Origin: JAYPHU01 sp964611435
GTDB taxonomy: Bacteria > Pseudomonadota > Alphaproteobacteria > Rhodospirillales > UBA2165
Direction of reading: 5' to 3'
NCBI GenBank assembly: GCA_964611435.1
Contig: CAZSXT010000019.1
Span: 1 to 64,000 of the forward strand
DNA: 64,000 nucleotides
The translations under genes were made by a program, and so were the position numbers. This document shows positions 33,357-43,893 of the stretch, piece by piece. The notes beneath the pieces are model-generated. The model was not told the DNA's origin and did no database searches. It saw nothing but the letters and a program-made list of their open reading frames with translations. The stretch's first letter is position 1; each line of letters opens with the position of its first letter.

Positions 33357-34964
33357 TCACCCCATAAAGGCGGGACGCGGCATCAAGTCGGAATACTTAT
33401 ACTGCTCCTTGAGCATAGTCTCGATCAGCCTGGCCTTGTCGGCTTGCGCGGCCGGCTCGTTCCAGAGGTTTTCCAGTTCCAGCGGATCTTTGTCCCGGTC
33501 ATAGAGTTCGCCGAAATCATCATCCACCCAGAGGGTCAAGCGCCAGCGTTCATCGACAAAGGTGCGGACCCGGAAGAACTTCTCCACGTCCACATTCTCG
33601 GGTAACTCGTCGGCCTCGATGATGAGACCCGGCCGGTCCGGCGTCGTCCCACCGGTGGCGGCCCCGACAATATCCACCCCTTGCACCCCGGTGTAGGGCT
33701 TTAACCCGGCCCGGGCCAAAACACTAGGCGTAAAGTCAATGGCGCTGGCCAGGACATCGGTGCGCGCGCCGCTGTCCCCGGCCGGATCGGACCAGATGAA
33801 CGGCACCCGGATGACACCTTCGGACTGTAGTCCGTGTTTCAGCATCACCCCGTGTTCGCCCATGACGTCGCCGTGGTCGGAGGTGTAAATCACCACCGTG
33901 TTCTCGGCCAAGCCCAGCTCGTCCAGCTTGGCGAGGATGCGGCCGACACCGTCATCGACCATGGAGATCATGCCATAGGTCAGAGCGATGGATTCCCGGG
34001 CTTCCTGTTCATCAACGGCATAGGGATGCACATAGGTGCGATTGGCTGTGCCGTCCGCTAGGGCCTTCTCGAGCTGCGCAATAAACGGCGGCGGATCGCG
34101 ATGGGGTTTGCCGAGGGATTCCGGGACCGGGATATCCGCCGGGTCGTACATGTCCCAGTACTTGCCGGGTGGTGTGAACGGATGGTGCGGATCGGTGAAG
34201 CCGCATTGCAGGAAAAACGGCTGCTCATTGTCACCCTTCGCGTGGCGCTCCAAGAAATCAATCGTCAGATCGGTGATCCAGGTGGTCGGGTAGAGCTCCT
34301 CCGGCAGGCGGGTGCGCCAGGCCTGGGGCGCGCGGATGCCCGAATTTTCGAGCGCATTTTCCGGCCCACGCAAGGAATCCGGGTCCGGATGGTTCTCCAT
34401 CAGCCACGCGGTGTAGTCGCCGCCCACCCGATCCGCGTGGAAAAGCGCGATCTGCACCTCGTCGAAACCGTAATAAGGGGTTTTCACGCCGCGATAGGGA
34501 TCGGCGTCCCAGGCGCTGCGCAATTCGTTGCGGTACTCGTCGCCGTCGATGCGGCGGCGGAGGGCTTGGGAGAGCTCGGCCGGCGGCGCCTTGCCCGGCG
34601 TATTCACCGCAAAAGTTTCTTCCCGCACTTTTTTGTCGGTGAAGAACTGCAGATGCGCCTTGCCCATCAGCGCGGTCTTGTAGCCGTCCGCTGACAGCAA
34701 ATCCATCAGGGTGACCGTATCCAGGGGCAGCGGAAAGCCGTTGGTGGTGACGCCCGTTGCTGTCGGCATTCGCCCGGTCGCCAGCGAAGACCGGTTGGGC
34801 ATGCAGGTGGGCGAGGCCACATAGAACTTATCAAACGCCGTGCCCCGCGCCGCCAATCCGTCAATGTGCGGGGTCTGTAAGATGTCATTGCCGTAACAGC
34901 CCACATGGTCGGCCCGCTGCTGGTCGGTGATGATGAACAGGAAATTTGGCTGTTTGTTGGTCAT
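33357..34964 (-). CDS. Sulfatase-family hydrolase
   Basis: A 535-residue cytoplasmic (no signal peptide) alkaline-phosphatase-superfamily hydrolase. The N-terminal metal site is NFLFIITDQQRADHVG (Asp14). The modification motif is SPTCMPNRSSLATGR, with Cys54-x-Pro56-x-Arg58 as the formylglycine-type C-x-P-x-R. Further ligands are in VIYTSDHGDVMGEHG. It could be a sulfatase or a phosphonate/phosphodiester monoester hydrolase; both use this motif. Activity would need a formylglycine-generating enzyme elsewhere. Flanked by repeats; the next gene on the strand is a hydrolase 102 bases upstream. Confidence 0.88.
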   Translation of the reverse strand: MTNKQPNFLFIITDQQRADHVGCYGNDILQTPHIDGLAARGTAFDKFYVASPTCMPNRSSLATGRMPTATGVTTNGFPLPLDTVTLMDLLSADGYKTALMGKAHLQFFTDKKVREETFAVNTPGKAPPAELSQALRRRIDGDEYRNELRSAWDADPYRGVKTPYYGFDEVQIALFHADRVGGDYTAWLMENHPDPDSLRGPENALENSGIRAPQAWRTRLPEELYPTTWITDLTIDFLERHAKGDNEQPFFLQCGFTDPHHPFTPPGKYWDMYDPADIPVPESLGKPHRDPPPFIAQLEKALADGTANRTYVHPYAVDEQEARESIALTYGMISMVDDGVGRILAKLDELGLAENTVVIYTSDHGDVMGEHGVMLKHGLQSEGVIRVPFIWSDPAGDSGARTDVLASAIDFTPSVLARAGLKPYTGVQGVDIVGAATGGTTPDRPGLIIEADELPENVDVEKFFRVRTFVDERWRLTLWVDDDFGELYDRDKDPLELENLWNEPAAQADKARLIETMLKEQYKYSDLMPRPAFMG

Positions 34965-35066
34965 GATACTCCGCCTGACTGATTTTCACTTTTCTTAGCG
35001 GGCGGCGGGCCAGGGCCAAAGCCCCATTTTCGCGGTTTTCCGTTTGGTGAAAACGCTTATGTGCAG

Positions 35067-35702
35067 TTATGCGAGCTTGTTGATGAAGCTGGCCATGGTC
35101 TTAACGGCTTCGGACCAGTTCTCTTCTTCCGTCCGGCCGGAGGCTTTGCGCGGTTTAAAACTGTGCTCTCCATCACGAAGGTAGTGGAGTTTGATCGTCT
35201 TGCTCAATCTATAGCCGGCGATCTCGTCCTTGGTGCCGAACGGGTCGCGATCTCCCTGCAGGATCAGGCATGGGGTCCTGATGGTGGCGAGGTGCTCGGC
35301 GCGAACGTTTTCCGGCTTGCCCGGCGCATGGAACGGATAGCCCAGAAATACACAGCCCATGACCGGCGCGCCCGCAACCTCCCTCTCGGCGGCGATCATG
35401 CTGGCGATGCGTCCGCCCATGCTTTTGCCGCCGATGACCAGATTGTCCCGGCCCAGATCGTCGATCACCTCGCCCCAGGTTTCCAGCAGGACCGGCGCCC
35501 TGTCCGGCGGGCGCTTCTTGCCGTCGTCCCGGCGCTTTTGCATGTAGGGGAATTCGAACCGGACGACGCGGATGTCCGCTTTGCCCAGCGCCTCGGCGAA
35601 ATAATCCATGAAATCGGAGTCCATGCCGACACCCGCCCCATGGGCAAAGGCGTACGTCATCTTGGCCGACTTCGGCCCGGTGATTTTATAAGGTGGAGGC
35701 AT
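35067..35702 (-). CDS. KANL3/Tex30-like alpha/beta hydrolase
   Basis: A 211-residue alpha/beta-hydrolase of the KANL3/Tex30 (dienelactone-hydrolase-like) group. The oxyanion block AFAHGAGVGMDSDFM, nucleophile Ser94 in IGGKSMGGRIAS, acid Asp in LQGDRDPFG and His in DGEHSFKPRK form a complete triad. Substrate unknown. ATG at 35702 follows CCGGAAAAGAAACAAA. Upstream is a repeat-filled gap. Confidence 0.85.
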   Translation of the reverse strand: MPPPYKITGPKSAKMTYAFAHGAGVGMDSDFMDYFAEALGKADIRVVRFEFPYMQKRRDDGKKRPPDRAPVLLETWGEVIDDLGRDNLVIGGKSMGGRIASMIAAEREVAGAPVMGCVFLGYPFHAPGKPENVRAEHLATIRTPCLILQGDRDPFGTKDEIAGYRLSKTIKLHYLRDGEHSFKPRKASGRTEEENWSEAVKTMASFINKLA

Positions 35703-35744
35703 TTTGTTTCTTTTCCGGGAGGTTAGCTTTACTTCAAAATTTGC

Positions 35745-35857
35745 GTCACCCCCGAGTTGGCGCAGCCAAGTCTCGGGGGACCATGCAGCCTATCGGAGAT
35801 GGAACACCGATCCATGGGCCCCCGACAACCGCTTCGCAGGCCGGGGGCGACGCATTA
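35745..35857. repeat. Two type A palindromes between the hydrolase and fumarase genes
   Basis: CACCCCCGAGTTGGCGCAG with CCAAGTCTCGGGGGACC (35748-35782), and CCCCCGACAACCGCTTCG with CAGGCCGGGGGCGACGC (35819-35852). The arrangement resembles the flanks of mgtE with the order reversed. Confidence 0.65.
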
Positions 35858-35896
35858 GAAAAGCGGAAGGGTTGGCGTGGATCATAGGGGGGCAAA

Positions 35897-37528
<1,632 letters not shown>

Positions 37529-37615
37529 AGCGCGTCCTCACATTGCGTTTGCGAGAGCATAGAAAATTCAGGGGCGGCAACCAAGACCGGACAGGCGTGG
37601 TTAGCCTGGCGTCGC

Positions 37616-38161
37616 TTATTTCTTGCGGAACGCTTCGATGCTGATGACGTCGGCGGTCTGCGGCGAGTTATCGCTGGCTTCATCGCCGGAGGTTTCCGGC
37701 GCGGGCGCTTCCGAGGCGGTGGCGGCGGCTTGTTGCGGCGCCGGTTCTTCGGCGGTGAATTCCTTAATGTCGGCCTCTTCTTGCGGAGGTTCCTCGGCAA
37801 GGGTTGTGCCAGCCACCTGCAGGGTGAAATTGACGGATGGATCAGAGAACGCGGTTACGGCGGTAAATGGCACGTACAAACGATGCTTCTTGCCGCTGAA
37901 GGACAGGGTCACCTCGAACCCATCGTCGGCGACCAGCAGATTTTCGAATTGGTGTTGAAGGACAATGACGATTTCTTCCGGGTATTGCGCTTTGAGGAAA
38001 CCGGGGATGCCCACTTCCTCGTGGTCTGTGCGGAAGTTGATATAAAAATGATGCTCGCCCTCGGGACCTTCGGCCGCAAGTTGGTCAAGCGCCCGGCGCA
38101 GGACATGGCGCATCGCGTCGGCGATCCACTCCTGATATTTGTACGGATCTTCTTCGGTCAT
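37616..38161 (-). CDS. sspB: Alpha-type SspB, ClpXP adaptor for ssrA-tagged proteins
   Basis: A 181-residue alpha-SspB. The N-terminal dimer and tag-binding domain (about 1-115) includes YQEWIADAMRHVLRRAL, HHFYINFRTDHEEVGIPGFL and EIVIVLQHQFENLLV. A flexible acidic linker follows, and the ClpX-docking tail ends DVISIEAFRKK. It tethers ssrA-tagged proteins to ClpXP. ATG at 38161 gives MTEEDPYKYQ, the usual start; the frame upstream is not conserved. It lies directly downstream of the tmRNA gene on the same strand. Confidence 0.93.
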   Translation of the reverse strand: MTEEDPYKYQEWIADAMRHVLRRALDQLAAEGPEGEHHFYINFRTDHEEVGIPGFLKAQYPEEIVIVLQHQFENLLVADDGFEVTLSFSGKKHRLYVPFTAVTAFSDPSVNFTLQVAGTTLAEEPPQEEADIKEFTAEEPAPQQAAATASEAPAPETSGDEASDNSPQTADVISIEAFRKK

Positions 38162-38270
38162 CCCCGCTGACTTTCGCCTCTGTTTGATTGACGCCGTCGC
38201 CGCCAATCGATGTTTCCCTCAATTCCGATCGAGCTTCGCGGCGCCCGATTCGGCATTTCTTAAATTTAGT

Positions 38271-38555
38271 GGAGGGCTTCTGTTGCCAGGTGCCCTCCGA
38301 ACCCCGTGGTAAACCGGTTATTAAGCGGCTACCGCAAATGCCTCATTGTCGTTGGCATTTGTAAAGTTTAGCCCGATAACGGTGGTACCATGCCGGACGA
38401 AAGCGAGGTCTTTACTACGCACGTCGATCCTGTTTCGCCCCCATAAACCTTTGAAAATAATCGGTTAAATTGGTGGAGGCGCCGGGCACTGCCCCCGGGT
38501 CCGCTACGCTTATTCCACAACGCGTTTATCGTCATAGCCGGAAAACCGGCACAAC
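38271..38555 (-). ncRNA. ssrA: tmRNA, permuted two-piece alphaproteobacterial form
   Basis: The minus strand carries both tmRNA halves in permuted order. The acceptor piece (about 38555 to 38471) ends GGCGCCTCCACCA with an encoded CCA. It has a T-arm-like CCGGG-GGCAGTG-CCCGG hairpin. After a 28-base intervening segment (38470-38443) the coding piece begins GGGGGCGAAACAGGATCGAC at 38442. GGGGGCG pairs fully with CGCCTCC of the acceptor piece, including the G3-U70 wobble that marks it for alanine. The tag frame follows at 38356. A hairpin GGAGGGC...GCCCTCC (about 38298-38271) closes the 3' side. Outer ends are approximate. tmRNA rescues stalled ribosomes. Confidence 0.95.
38321..38356 (-). CDS. 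tmRNA tag reading frame
   Basis: The frame GCC-AAC-GAC-AAT-GAG-GCA-TTT... reads ANDNEAFAVAA then TAA TAA. With the charged alanine the tag is AANDNEAFAVAA, ending in the AVAA degron recognised by ClpX. It is two residues shorter than the AANDNFAEEFAVAA tag of Caulobacter. Confidence 0.93.
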   Translation of the reverse strand, partial: ANDNEAFAVAA

Positions 38556-38686
38556 AAATATAGTTCGTTCCGGAGTCCAAGGAAAGGGCGTCGATGTTTT
38601 ACCGGTCCCTTGGGCCAAGATTTTGCAGGCAGGGCGTGAGCGGGCTAAAGTGCGGCACGATTTTTCACCTCAGGATTCCGGATCAC

Positions 38687-39625
38687 ATGGAGCTTACCGC
38701 CGAACAACGGGCCGAAATTGATGCGGCCAAAGCCTCGACCTCGCAGACCAGCCGTCCCACCGTTCCCGAACTTGAAGAACTATTGTTCGAACCACTGCCG
38801 GTTTTGGATCATGGCTTTGTCCGGGTGATCGATTACATGGGGGACGACGCGGCCATCGTGCAGGCGGCCAGGGTCTCTTACGGCAAGGGCACCAAGAAGG
38901 TTTCCGACGATGCCGGGCTGATCAATTATTTACTGCGCCACCGGCACACGACGCCGTTCGAAATGTGCGAGATCAAATACCACATCAAGCTGCCGATCTT
39001 TATCGCGCGGCAATGGATCCGTCATCGCACGGCCAATGTGAATGAATATTCGGCCCGCTATTCGGTCCTGGACCGTGAGTTTTATATACCAGGTCCCGAT
39101 CAGCTCGCGGCGCAATCTGCCTCCAACCGTCAGGGCCGGGGTGATTTGCTGGAGGGCGAGGAGGCGCAACGGGTTCTTGATATCCTCCGGGAAGACGCCA
39201 CCCAAACCTATGATCACTACGTCGAAATGCTCAACGAAGACGAAGAAGGCAATGTGATCGAAGAGGGGAAGGATGGTCTGGCCCGCGAACTGGCGCGGAT
39301 GAACCTCACCCTCAATACCTATACGCAATGGTATTGGAAGATCGATCTGCATAATCTGCTGCACTTCCTCTCGCTTCGTGCCGATGATCATGCTCAGTAC
39401 GAAATCCGGGTCTATGCGGAGGCCATGCTGGAAACCGTCCAACGCTGGTGCCCGATCACCTATCAGGCGTTTATGGATTACCGGGTCGGCGGCACCAGCA
39501 TTTCAGAAAAGGGCATGCAGGTTGTCCGGGATATGCTGGACGGCAAGCCCGTCTCCCAGGAAGCCAGTGGCATGAGCAAGCGCGAATGGCGCGAACTAAT
39601 GGCCGAGTTGGGCAGGGACGCTTAG
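38687..39625 (+). CDS. thyX: FAD-dependent thymidylate synthase
   Basis: A 312-residue ThyX that methylates dUMP using FAD, NADPH and methylene-tetrahydrofolate. The ThyX motif RHRTANVNEYSAR spans 112-124. LRHRHTTPFEMCEIKYHIK and QWYWKIDLHNLLHFLSLR are further family blocks. The N-terminal 30 residues and the insert near 160-190 make it longer than minimal ThyX. ATG at 38687 was chosen because the frame open from 38594 runs into the tmRNA promoter region. It is followed, after a 225-base gap with no recognised feature, by hflK. Confidence 0.95.
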   Translation: MELTAEQRAEIDAAKASTSQTSRPTVPELEELLFEPLPVLDHGFVRVIDYMGDDAAIVQAARVSYGKGTKKVSDDAGLINYLLRHRHTTPFEMCEIKYHIKLPIFIARQWIRHRTANVNEYSARYSVLDREFYIPGPDQLAAQSASNRQGRGDLLEGEEAQRVLDILREDATQTYDHYVEMLNEDEEGNVIEEGKDGLARELARMNLTLNTYTQWYWKIDLHNLLHFLSLRADDHAQYEIRVYAEAMLETVQRWCPITYQAFMDYRVGGTSISEKGMQVVRDMLDGKPVSQEASGMSKREWRELMAELGRDA

Positions 39626-39850
39626 CAAAGCCGAAGGGGCGCACTTGCCAGGTTCGTAATGCCTGCCTATCTAACATTTCAACAAGACAGGGCGACCGAT
39701 GGCGTCAATATGATAGGCTACGTGTCGCACGTTCCCGGAAAACCGGGTCAGACTTGATTGCATGGCCTAGCGTCCTGTCATATAAGCACGGCAACAGGAA
39801 TTCGGGTAAACACCCTTTTCACCAGAGTTATACGAGAGAGGAATCAAGCG

Positions 39851-40975
39851 ATGGCATGGGATTCACAGCGCGGCGGCCCCTGGGGGGGCGGAGGCGGCGG
39901 TGGCGGCCAGGGCCCTTGGGGCGGCGGCGGCAGTGGCATGGGCGGCGGACGCCCGCAGCCACCCGACATCGAGGAAATGCTTCGCAAGAGCCAGGACAAG
40001 TTCAAACGTTTCCTGCCCGGCAGCGGCGGCGGCGCCAAACGCATTGTTTTGGTGGCGATTGCCGTTGTCTTGGTGTGGCTGGCGACCGGGTTTTACCGGG
40101 TACAGCCTGGTGAGCAGGGCATCACCCTGTTGTTCGGCAAATATGTGGGCCAGACAAATCCCGGTCTGAACTATTTCCCGCCGGCGCCGATCGGCCAGGT
40201 GTTTACGCCGAACGTGGCCAATACGAATACCACCCAGGTCGGTTTCCGCTCTCTGGGGCAGTCCGGCACCCGTTCTGAATCGGTTCGCGACGTGTCGGAA
40301 GAAAGTCTGATGCTGACCGGTGATCAAAATATCATCGACATCGACTATGTGGTGCAATGGCGGATCAAGAATGCCGCCGAGTTTTTGTTCAATATCCGCA
40401 ATCCGGAAGCCACGGTGAAGCTGGCGTCCGAAAGCGCTATCCGCGAAGTGGTCGGTCAGACCAACCTGCAGGATGCGCTGGCCGGCCGGCGGACAGAGGT
40501 TGAACAGAAAACCCAACAGGTGCTGCAGAAGATCATGGACAGCTACAAGGCTGGTGTCTTCGTCGCTTCGGTGAAGATGCAGAAGGTGGAACCGCCACAA
40601 CCGGTCATCGATGCGTTCAACGATGTGCAGCGGGCCCGCCAGGATAAAGAGCGGCAGGAAAACGAAGCCAACGCCTATCGCAACGACATCGTGCCGAAGG
40701 CCAAGGGTGAAGCTCAGCGGATGATCGAAGAGGCAACCGGTTATAAGGAAAAGCTGGTGCGTGAGGCCGAAGGTGAAGCGAAACGCTTCCTGTCGGTCTA
40801 CGAGGCCTACAAGGGCGGTAAGGAAGTTACCCGCTCCCGGCTCTATCTGGAGCGAATGCAGCAGGTCTTCCGTAATTCGGAAAAAGTCATTGTTGATCCA
40901 GGCCAGGGCGGCCAAGGCGTCGTGCCCTATCTGCCGCTGCCGGAGCTTCGCAAGAAAAGCGGAGGAACGAACTAA
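39851..40975 (+). CDS. hflK: HflK, membrane subunit of the FtsH modulator
   Basis: A 374-residue SPFH/band-7 protein with a Gly-rich N-terminus (long runs of GGGG between residues 8 and 35), one membrane helix (about 64-84, IVLVAIAVVLVWLATGF) and a periplasmic SPFH domain ending in a coiled coil rich in REAEGEAKRF. HflK with HflC forms a large cage around FtsH and modulates its proteolysis. ATG at 39851 follows GAGAGGAATCAAGCG. Its stop overlaps the hflC ATG by one base. Confidence 0.96.
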   Translation: MAWDSQRGGPWGGGGGGGGQGPWGGGGSGMGGGRPQPPDIEEMLRKSQDKFKRFLPGSGGGAKRIVLVAIAVVLVWLATGFYRVQPGEQGITLLFGKYVGQTNPGLNYFPPAPIGQVFTPNVANTNTTQVGFRSLGQSGTRSESVRDVSEESLMLTGDQNIIDIDYVVQWRIKNAAEFLFNIRNPEATVKLASESAIREVVGQTNLQDALAGRRTEVEQKTQQVLQKIMDSYKAGVFVASVKMQKVEPPQPVIDAFNDVQRARQDKERQENEANAYRNDIVPKAKGEAQRMIEEATGYKEKLVREAEGEAKRFLSVYEAYKGGKEVTRSRLYLERMQQVFRNSEKVIVDPGQGGQGVVPYLPLPELRKKSGGTN

Positions 40976-41862
40976 TGAGTAAAGTGGTTCTTGCCGTTCT
41001 CGGCATTCTCGTTGCCGCGCTGGGCATCACTGCCTTCAGCGCGCTCTACACGGTTCATCAAACCCAGCAGGCGCTGGTCCTCCAGTTCGGCCGACCGGTG
41101 CTGGTTGAACAGGAGCCCGGTCTGCACTTCAAGGTGCCGTTCGTGCAAAACGTGATGTACTTCGACCGCCGGATTCTGGACCTCGATCCGCCGGCGCAGG
41201 AGGTCATCCTGAACGACCAAAAGCGTATCAATGTGGATTCCTTCGTGCGCTATAAGATTGTTGATCCGTTGGAATTCCGCAAAGCCGCGTTGACTGATCT
41301 CAACTTCCGCAACATTTTCGGCGCGCGCCTGAACGCGGCCGTCCGTGCCGAAGTGGGTAAGGCGCTGTTGGCGGATATGTTGTCCGACAAACGGGACGAT
41401 CTCATGCGCCGCGTGACGGAAACGCTGAAGCAACAAGCGACCGAATTCGGCATCGAAGTGGTCGATGTGCGTATCGGTCGGACCGATCTGCCGGAAGCCA
41501 CCTCGCAGGCGGTGTACAATCGGATGCGATCCGATCGTATCGCCGAAGCGGCGCGCCTGCGATCCGAAGGTGCGGAGATCAAAGCCAAAATTCAGGCCGA
41601 GGCCGATAGGGATCGCACTGTGATCCTGGCGGAGGCGCAGCGGACCTCGCAGATCCTGCGCGGTGAAGGCGAGGGGGCAAAGACGTCCATCCTGAACGAA
41701 GCCTTTGGACAGGATCCCGAGTTCTTCAAGTTCTATCGCTCCATGGAAGCCTATGATCAGGCCTTCGGCGAAGGAACGACCATGGTGCTGAGCCCTGATT
41801 CGGACTTTTTCAAGTTCTTCAGCGATGAACAGGGCGGTAGCGGGGTAAAGCCCGGCAACTAA
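40975..41862 (+). CDS. hflC: HflC, membrane subunit of the FtsH modulator
   Basis: A 295-residue SPFH protein with an N-terminal membrane anchor (VVLAVLGILVAALGITAFSAL) and a periplasmic SPFH domain (QTQQALVLQFGRPV, EPGLHFKVPFVQNV, EFGIEVVDVRIGRTDLP). The helical region RIAEAARLRSEGAEIKAKIQ is typical. It partners HflK. It begins one base within the hflK stop, so it is translationally coupled. Confidence 0.97.
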   Translation: MSKVVLAVLGILVAALGITAFSALYTVHQTQQALVLQFGRPVLVEQEPGLHFKVPFVQNVMYFDRRILDLDPPAQEVILNDQKRINVDSFVRYKIVDPLEFRKAALTDLNFRNIFGARLNAAVRAEVGKALLADMLSDKRDDLMRRVTETLKQQATEFGIEVVDVRIGRTDLPEATSQAVYNRMRSDRIAEAARLRSEGAEIKAKIQAEADRDRTVILAEAQRTSQILRGEGEGAKTSILNEAFGQDPEFFKFYRSMEAYDQAFGEGTTMVLSPDSDFFKFFSDEQGGSGVKPGN

Positions 41863-41885
41863 TCAGGTTTTCGGGCGCCTAGCGA

Positions 41886-42071
41886 ATGTCGGAACTGTTT
41901 ACGGCGTTGGCCCTGGCGCTCGCTATTGAGGGGATGCTCTACGCCTTGTTTCCGGACGCCATGAAGCGGTTCATGGCTCAGGCCCTGGAGGCGCCGGAGC
42001 AGGTGCTGCGAACGGCGGGGCTCATCGCGGCCATTGCCGGGGTTGCCGTGATCGCGCTGATCCGCATGTGA
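41886..42071 (+). CDS. DUF2065 small membrane protein
   Basis: A 61-residue protein with two membrane helices (LFTALALALAIEGMLYALF and LRTAGLIAAIAGVAVIALI) joined by a short charged loop (PDAMKRFMAQALEAPEQ). This is the DUF2065 family, which regularly follows hflC and precedes degP in alphaproteobacteria, suggesting a link to FtsH or envelope quality control. Function is not established. Confidence 0.88.
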   Translation: MSELFTALALALAIEGMLYALFPDAMKRFMAQALEAPEQVLRTAGLIAAIAGVAVIALIRM

Positions 42072-42237
42072 GTTTAATAAATTATCGGTGATTACGGGAT
42101 TTTTCCCTGTTGTGCCGTCGCTTTTGCCTTATATATGTATAGGTCTGAGAGACGCTAATTCGGGCGGCGGAATTGTCGTTTTCCGCCGTTGTTCTCTAGA
42201 TAGACCTGAAAAATTTTCTAAGCGTGAGGAAGATACA

Positions 42238-43749
42238 ATGCGGCACACTGGCGTCCCAGCACGGTCCAAAATCATGACAGCCATTGGCGGCGATCGCCGG
42301 ACCCTGCGGATTGTCAATTTCATCATGTTTTTGGCGGCGGCATTGATGCTGTTGGCCTCGACCGCGCAAAGCCGCGCCGCGCCGGAAAGCTTTGCTGACC
42401 TGGCGGAAAAATTGTTGCCGGCGGTGGTGAATATCTCTACCTCGTCCGTTGTCAAAGGGCATGGCGGACCGAACCTGCCGCAGTTTCCGCAGGGCTCTCC
42501 GTTTGAAGATTTCTTCCGGGACTTTTTTGATAAGAATCGTCCCGACCAGCCACGCCGGGCGACGTCTTTGGGGTCCGGCTTTATCATCGACAAATCCGGT
42601 ATTGTGGTGACCAACAACCACGTGATTGCGGACGCCGACCAGATCACTGTCGTCCTGCAGGACGATACCAAACTGGAAGCGAAGCTGATCGGCCGCGATC
42701 CGAAGACGGACTTGGCCGTCCTGAAAGTTGAATCGCCGACCGATCTGCCGGTGGCGCCGTTTGGGGATTCCGAGAAGCTGCGGGTCGGCGACTGGGTGAT
42801 GGCCATTGGCAACCCGTTCGGCCTTGGCGGCACAGTGACCGCTGGTATTGTCTCGGCCCGCGGCCGGGATATTGAATCGGGCCCTTACGACAACTTCATT
42901 CAGACGGACGCGTCGATCAACCGGGGGAACTCGGGCGGACCCTTATTCAATATGGCCGGCGAGGTTGTTGGCATTAACACGGCGATCTTCTCCCAAACCG
43001 GCGGCAGCGTGGGCATCGGCTTTTCTGTGCCCACCTCGACGGCAAAGGGGGTCATCGATCAGCTTCGTAAATATGGCCGGACCCGCCGGGGCTGGCTGGG
43101 TGTTCGCATCCAGCAGGTGACTGGTCAAATCGCCGAGAATTTGGGTCTTGATGATACGTCGGGCGCATTGGTCGCCAGCGTCAGCGAAGGCAGCCCCGCG
43201 GAAAAAGGGAATATCCAAGCCCGTGACGTGATCTTGAATTTCGACGGCAAGAAAGTTGACGAGATGAAATCTTTGCCCCGGATCGTGGCGGAAACAGAGA
43301 TCGGCAAGGCCGTCGATGTGGATGTCTGGCGGGACGGCAAAAAGGTCACCACCCAGGTGACTGTCGGCGAGCTCAATGAGGAGGTCGCGACCCTGGGGGG
43401 CGAAGGCGGTTCGGAAAATGACGGCCTGAAAAAAGAGCTCGAAATTCCGGCGCTCGGCGTCAAATTGTCGGGCATCTCCGGTGACACGCGAAAGATGTTC
43501 AAACTCAAATCCGGGCAAAAAGGCGTGGTTATCACCTCGGTTGATCCGAACGGTGCGGCTGCCGAGCAACAGATCAAACCCGGCGACGTCATCCTGGAAG
43601 TGGATCAGTCCGAAGCCCAATCTCCGGACGAGGTGGAGAAACGTATCAAAGCCGCGATCGAGAAGGGCAGAAAATCGGTCCTACTTTTGATGGAGCGGCA
43701 GAGCGGCATCGGCTTTGTGGCGATCCGTATCACAGAAAAGAAAAAATAG
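42238..43749 (+). CDS. degP: DegP/HtrA-family periplasmic serine protease
   Basis: A 503-residue Do-like protease-chaperone. It has an N-terminal signal segment (FIMFLAAALMLLASTAQSRA), a trypsin-like domain with His128 (NNHVIAD), Asp158 (KTDLAVLK) and Ser232 (RGNSGGPLF), then two PDZ domains (about 295-390 and 405-500). It degrades or refolds damaged envelope proteins. ATG at 42238 follows GAGGAAGATACA; the 42088 frame start adds an unsupported extension. The 166-base leader contains two inverted repeats (AGGTCT/AGACCT and CGGCGGAA/TTTCCGCCG). A strong terminator follows. Confidence 0.96.
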   Translation: MRHTGVPARSKIMTAIGGDRRTLRIVNFIMFLAAALMLLASTAQSRAAPESFADLAEKLLPAVVNISTSSVVKGHGGPNLPQFPQGSPFEDFFRDFFDKNRPDQPRRATSLGSGFIIDKSGIVVTNNHVIADADQITVVLQDDTKLEAKLIGRDPKTDLAVLKVESPTDLPVAPFGDSEKLRVGDWVMAIGNPFGLGGTVTAGIVSARGRDIESGPYDNFIQTDASINRGNSGGPLFNMAGEVVGINTAIFSQTGGSVGIGFSVPTSTAKGVIDQLRKYGRTRRGWLGVRIQQVTGQIAENLGLDDTSGALVASVSEGSPAEKGNIQARDVILNFDGKKVDEMKSLPRIVAETEIGKAVDVDVWRDGKKVTTQVTVGELNEEVATLGGEGGSENDGLKKELEIPALGVKLSGISGDTRKMFKLKSGQKGVVITSVDPNGAAAEQQIKPGDVILEVDQSEAQSPDEVEKRIKAAIEKGRKSVLLLMERQSGIGFVAIRITEKKK

Positions 43750-43769
43750 ATTTTGACCAATTCCCAAAG

Positions 43770-43796
43770 CGGCGCCTTCGGGCGCCGTTTTTATTT
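43770..43796 (+). terminator. Rho-independent terminator of degP
   Basis: CGGCGCC-TTCG-GGCGCCG followed by TTTTTATTT, 20 bases after the degP stop: a classic UUCG-capped terminator. Confidence 0.93.
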
Positions 43797-43893
43797 GGGC
43801 AGACTGGGTCCCTCTTTAATCCTTCCCGGAAGATTGGTACATAGTCCTCGCCGGAGCGCTCCGGCGATTGAACTCGCGCAATAGGAATGATCA

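Noticed and set aside
38368..38580. 70-residue minus-strand frame
   Set aside because: It lies across the two tmRNA halves; the structured RNA explains the sequence.
39880..39960. GGC-rich tandem repeat
   Set aside because: It encodes the Gly-rich N-terminus typical of HflK and needs no other explanation.
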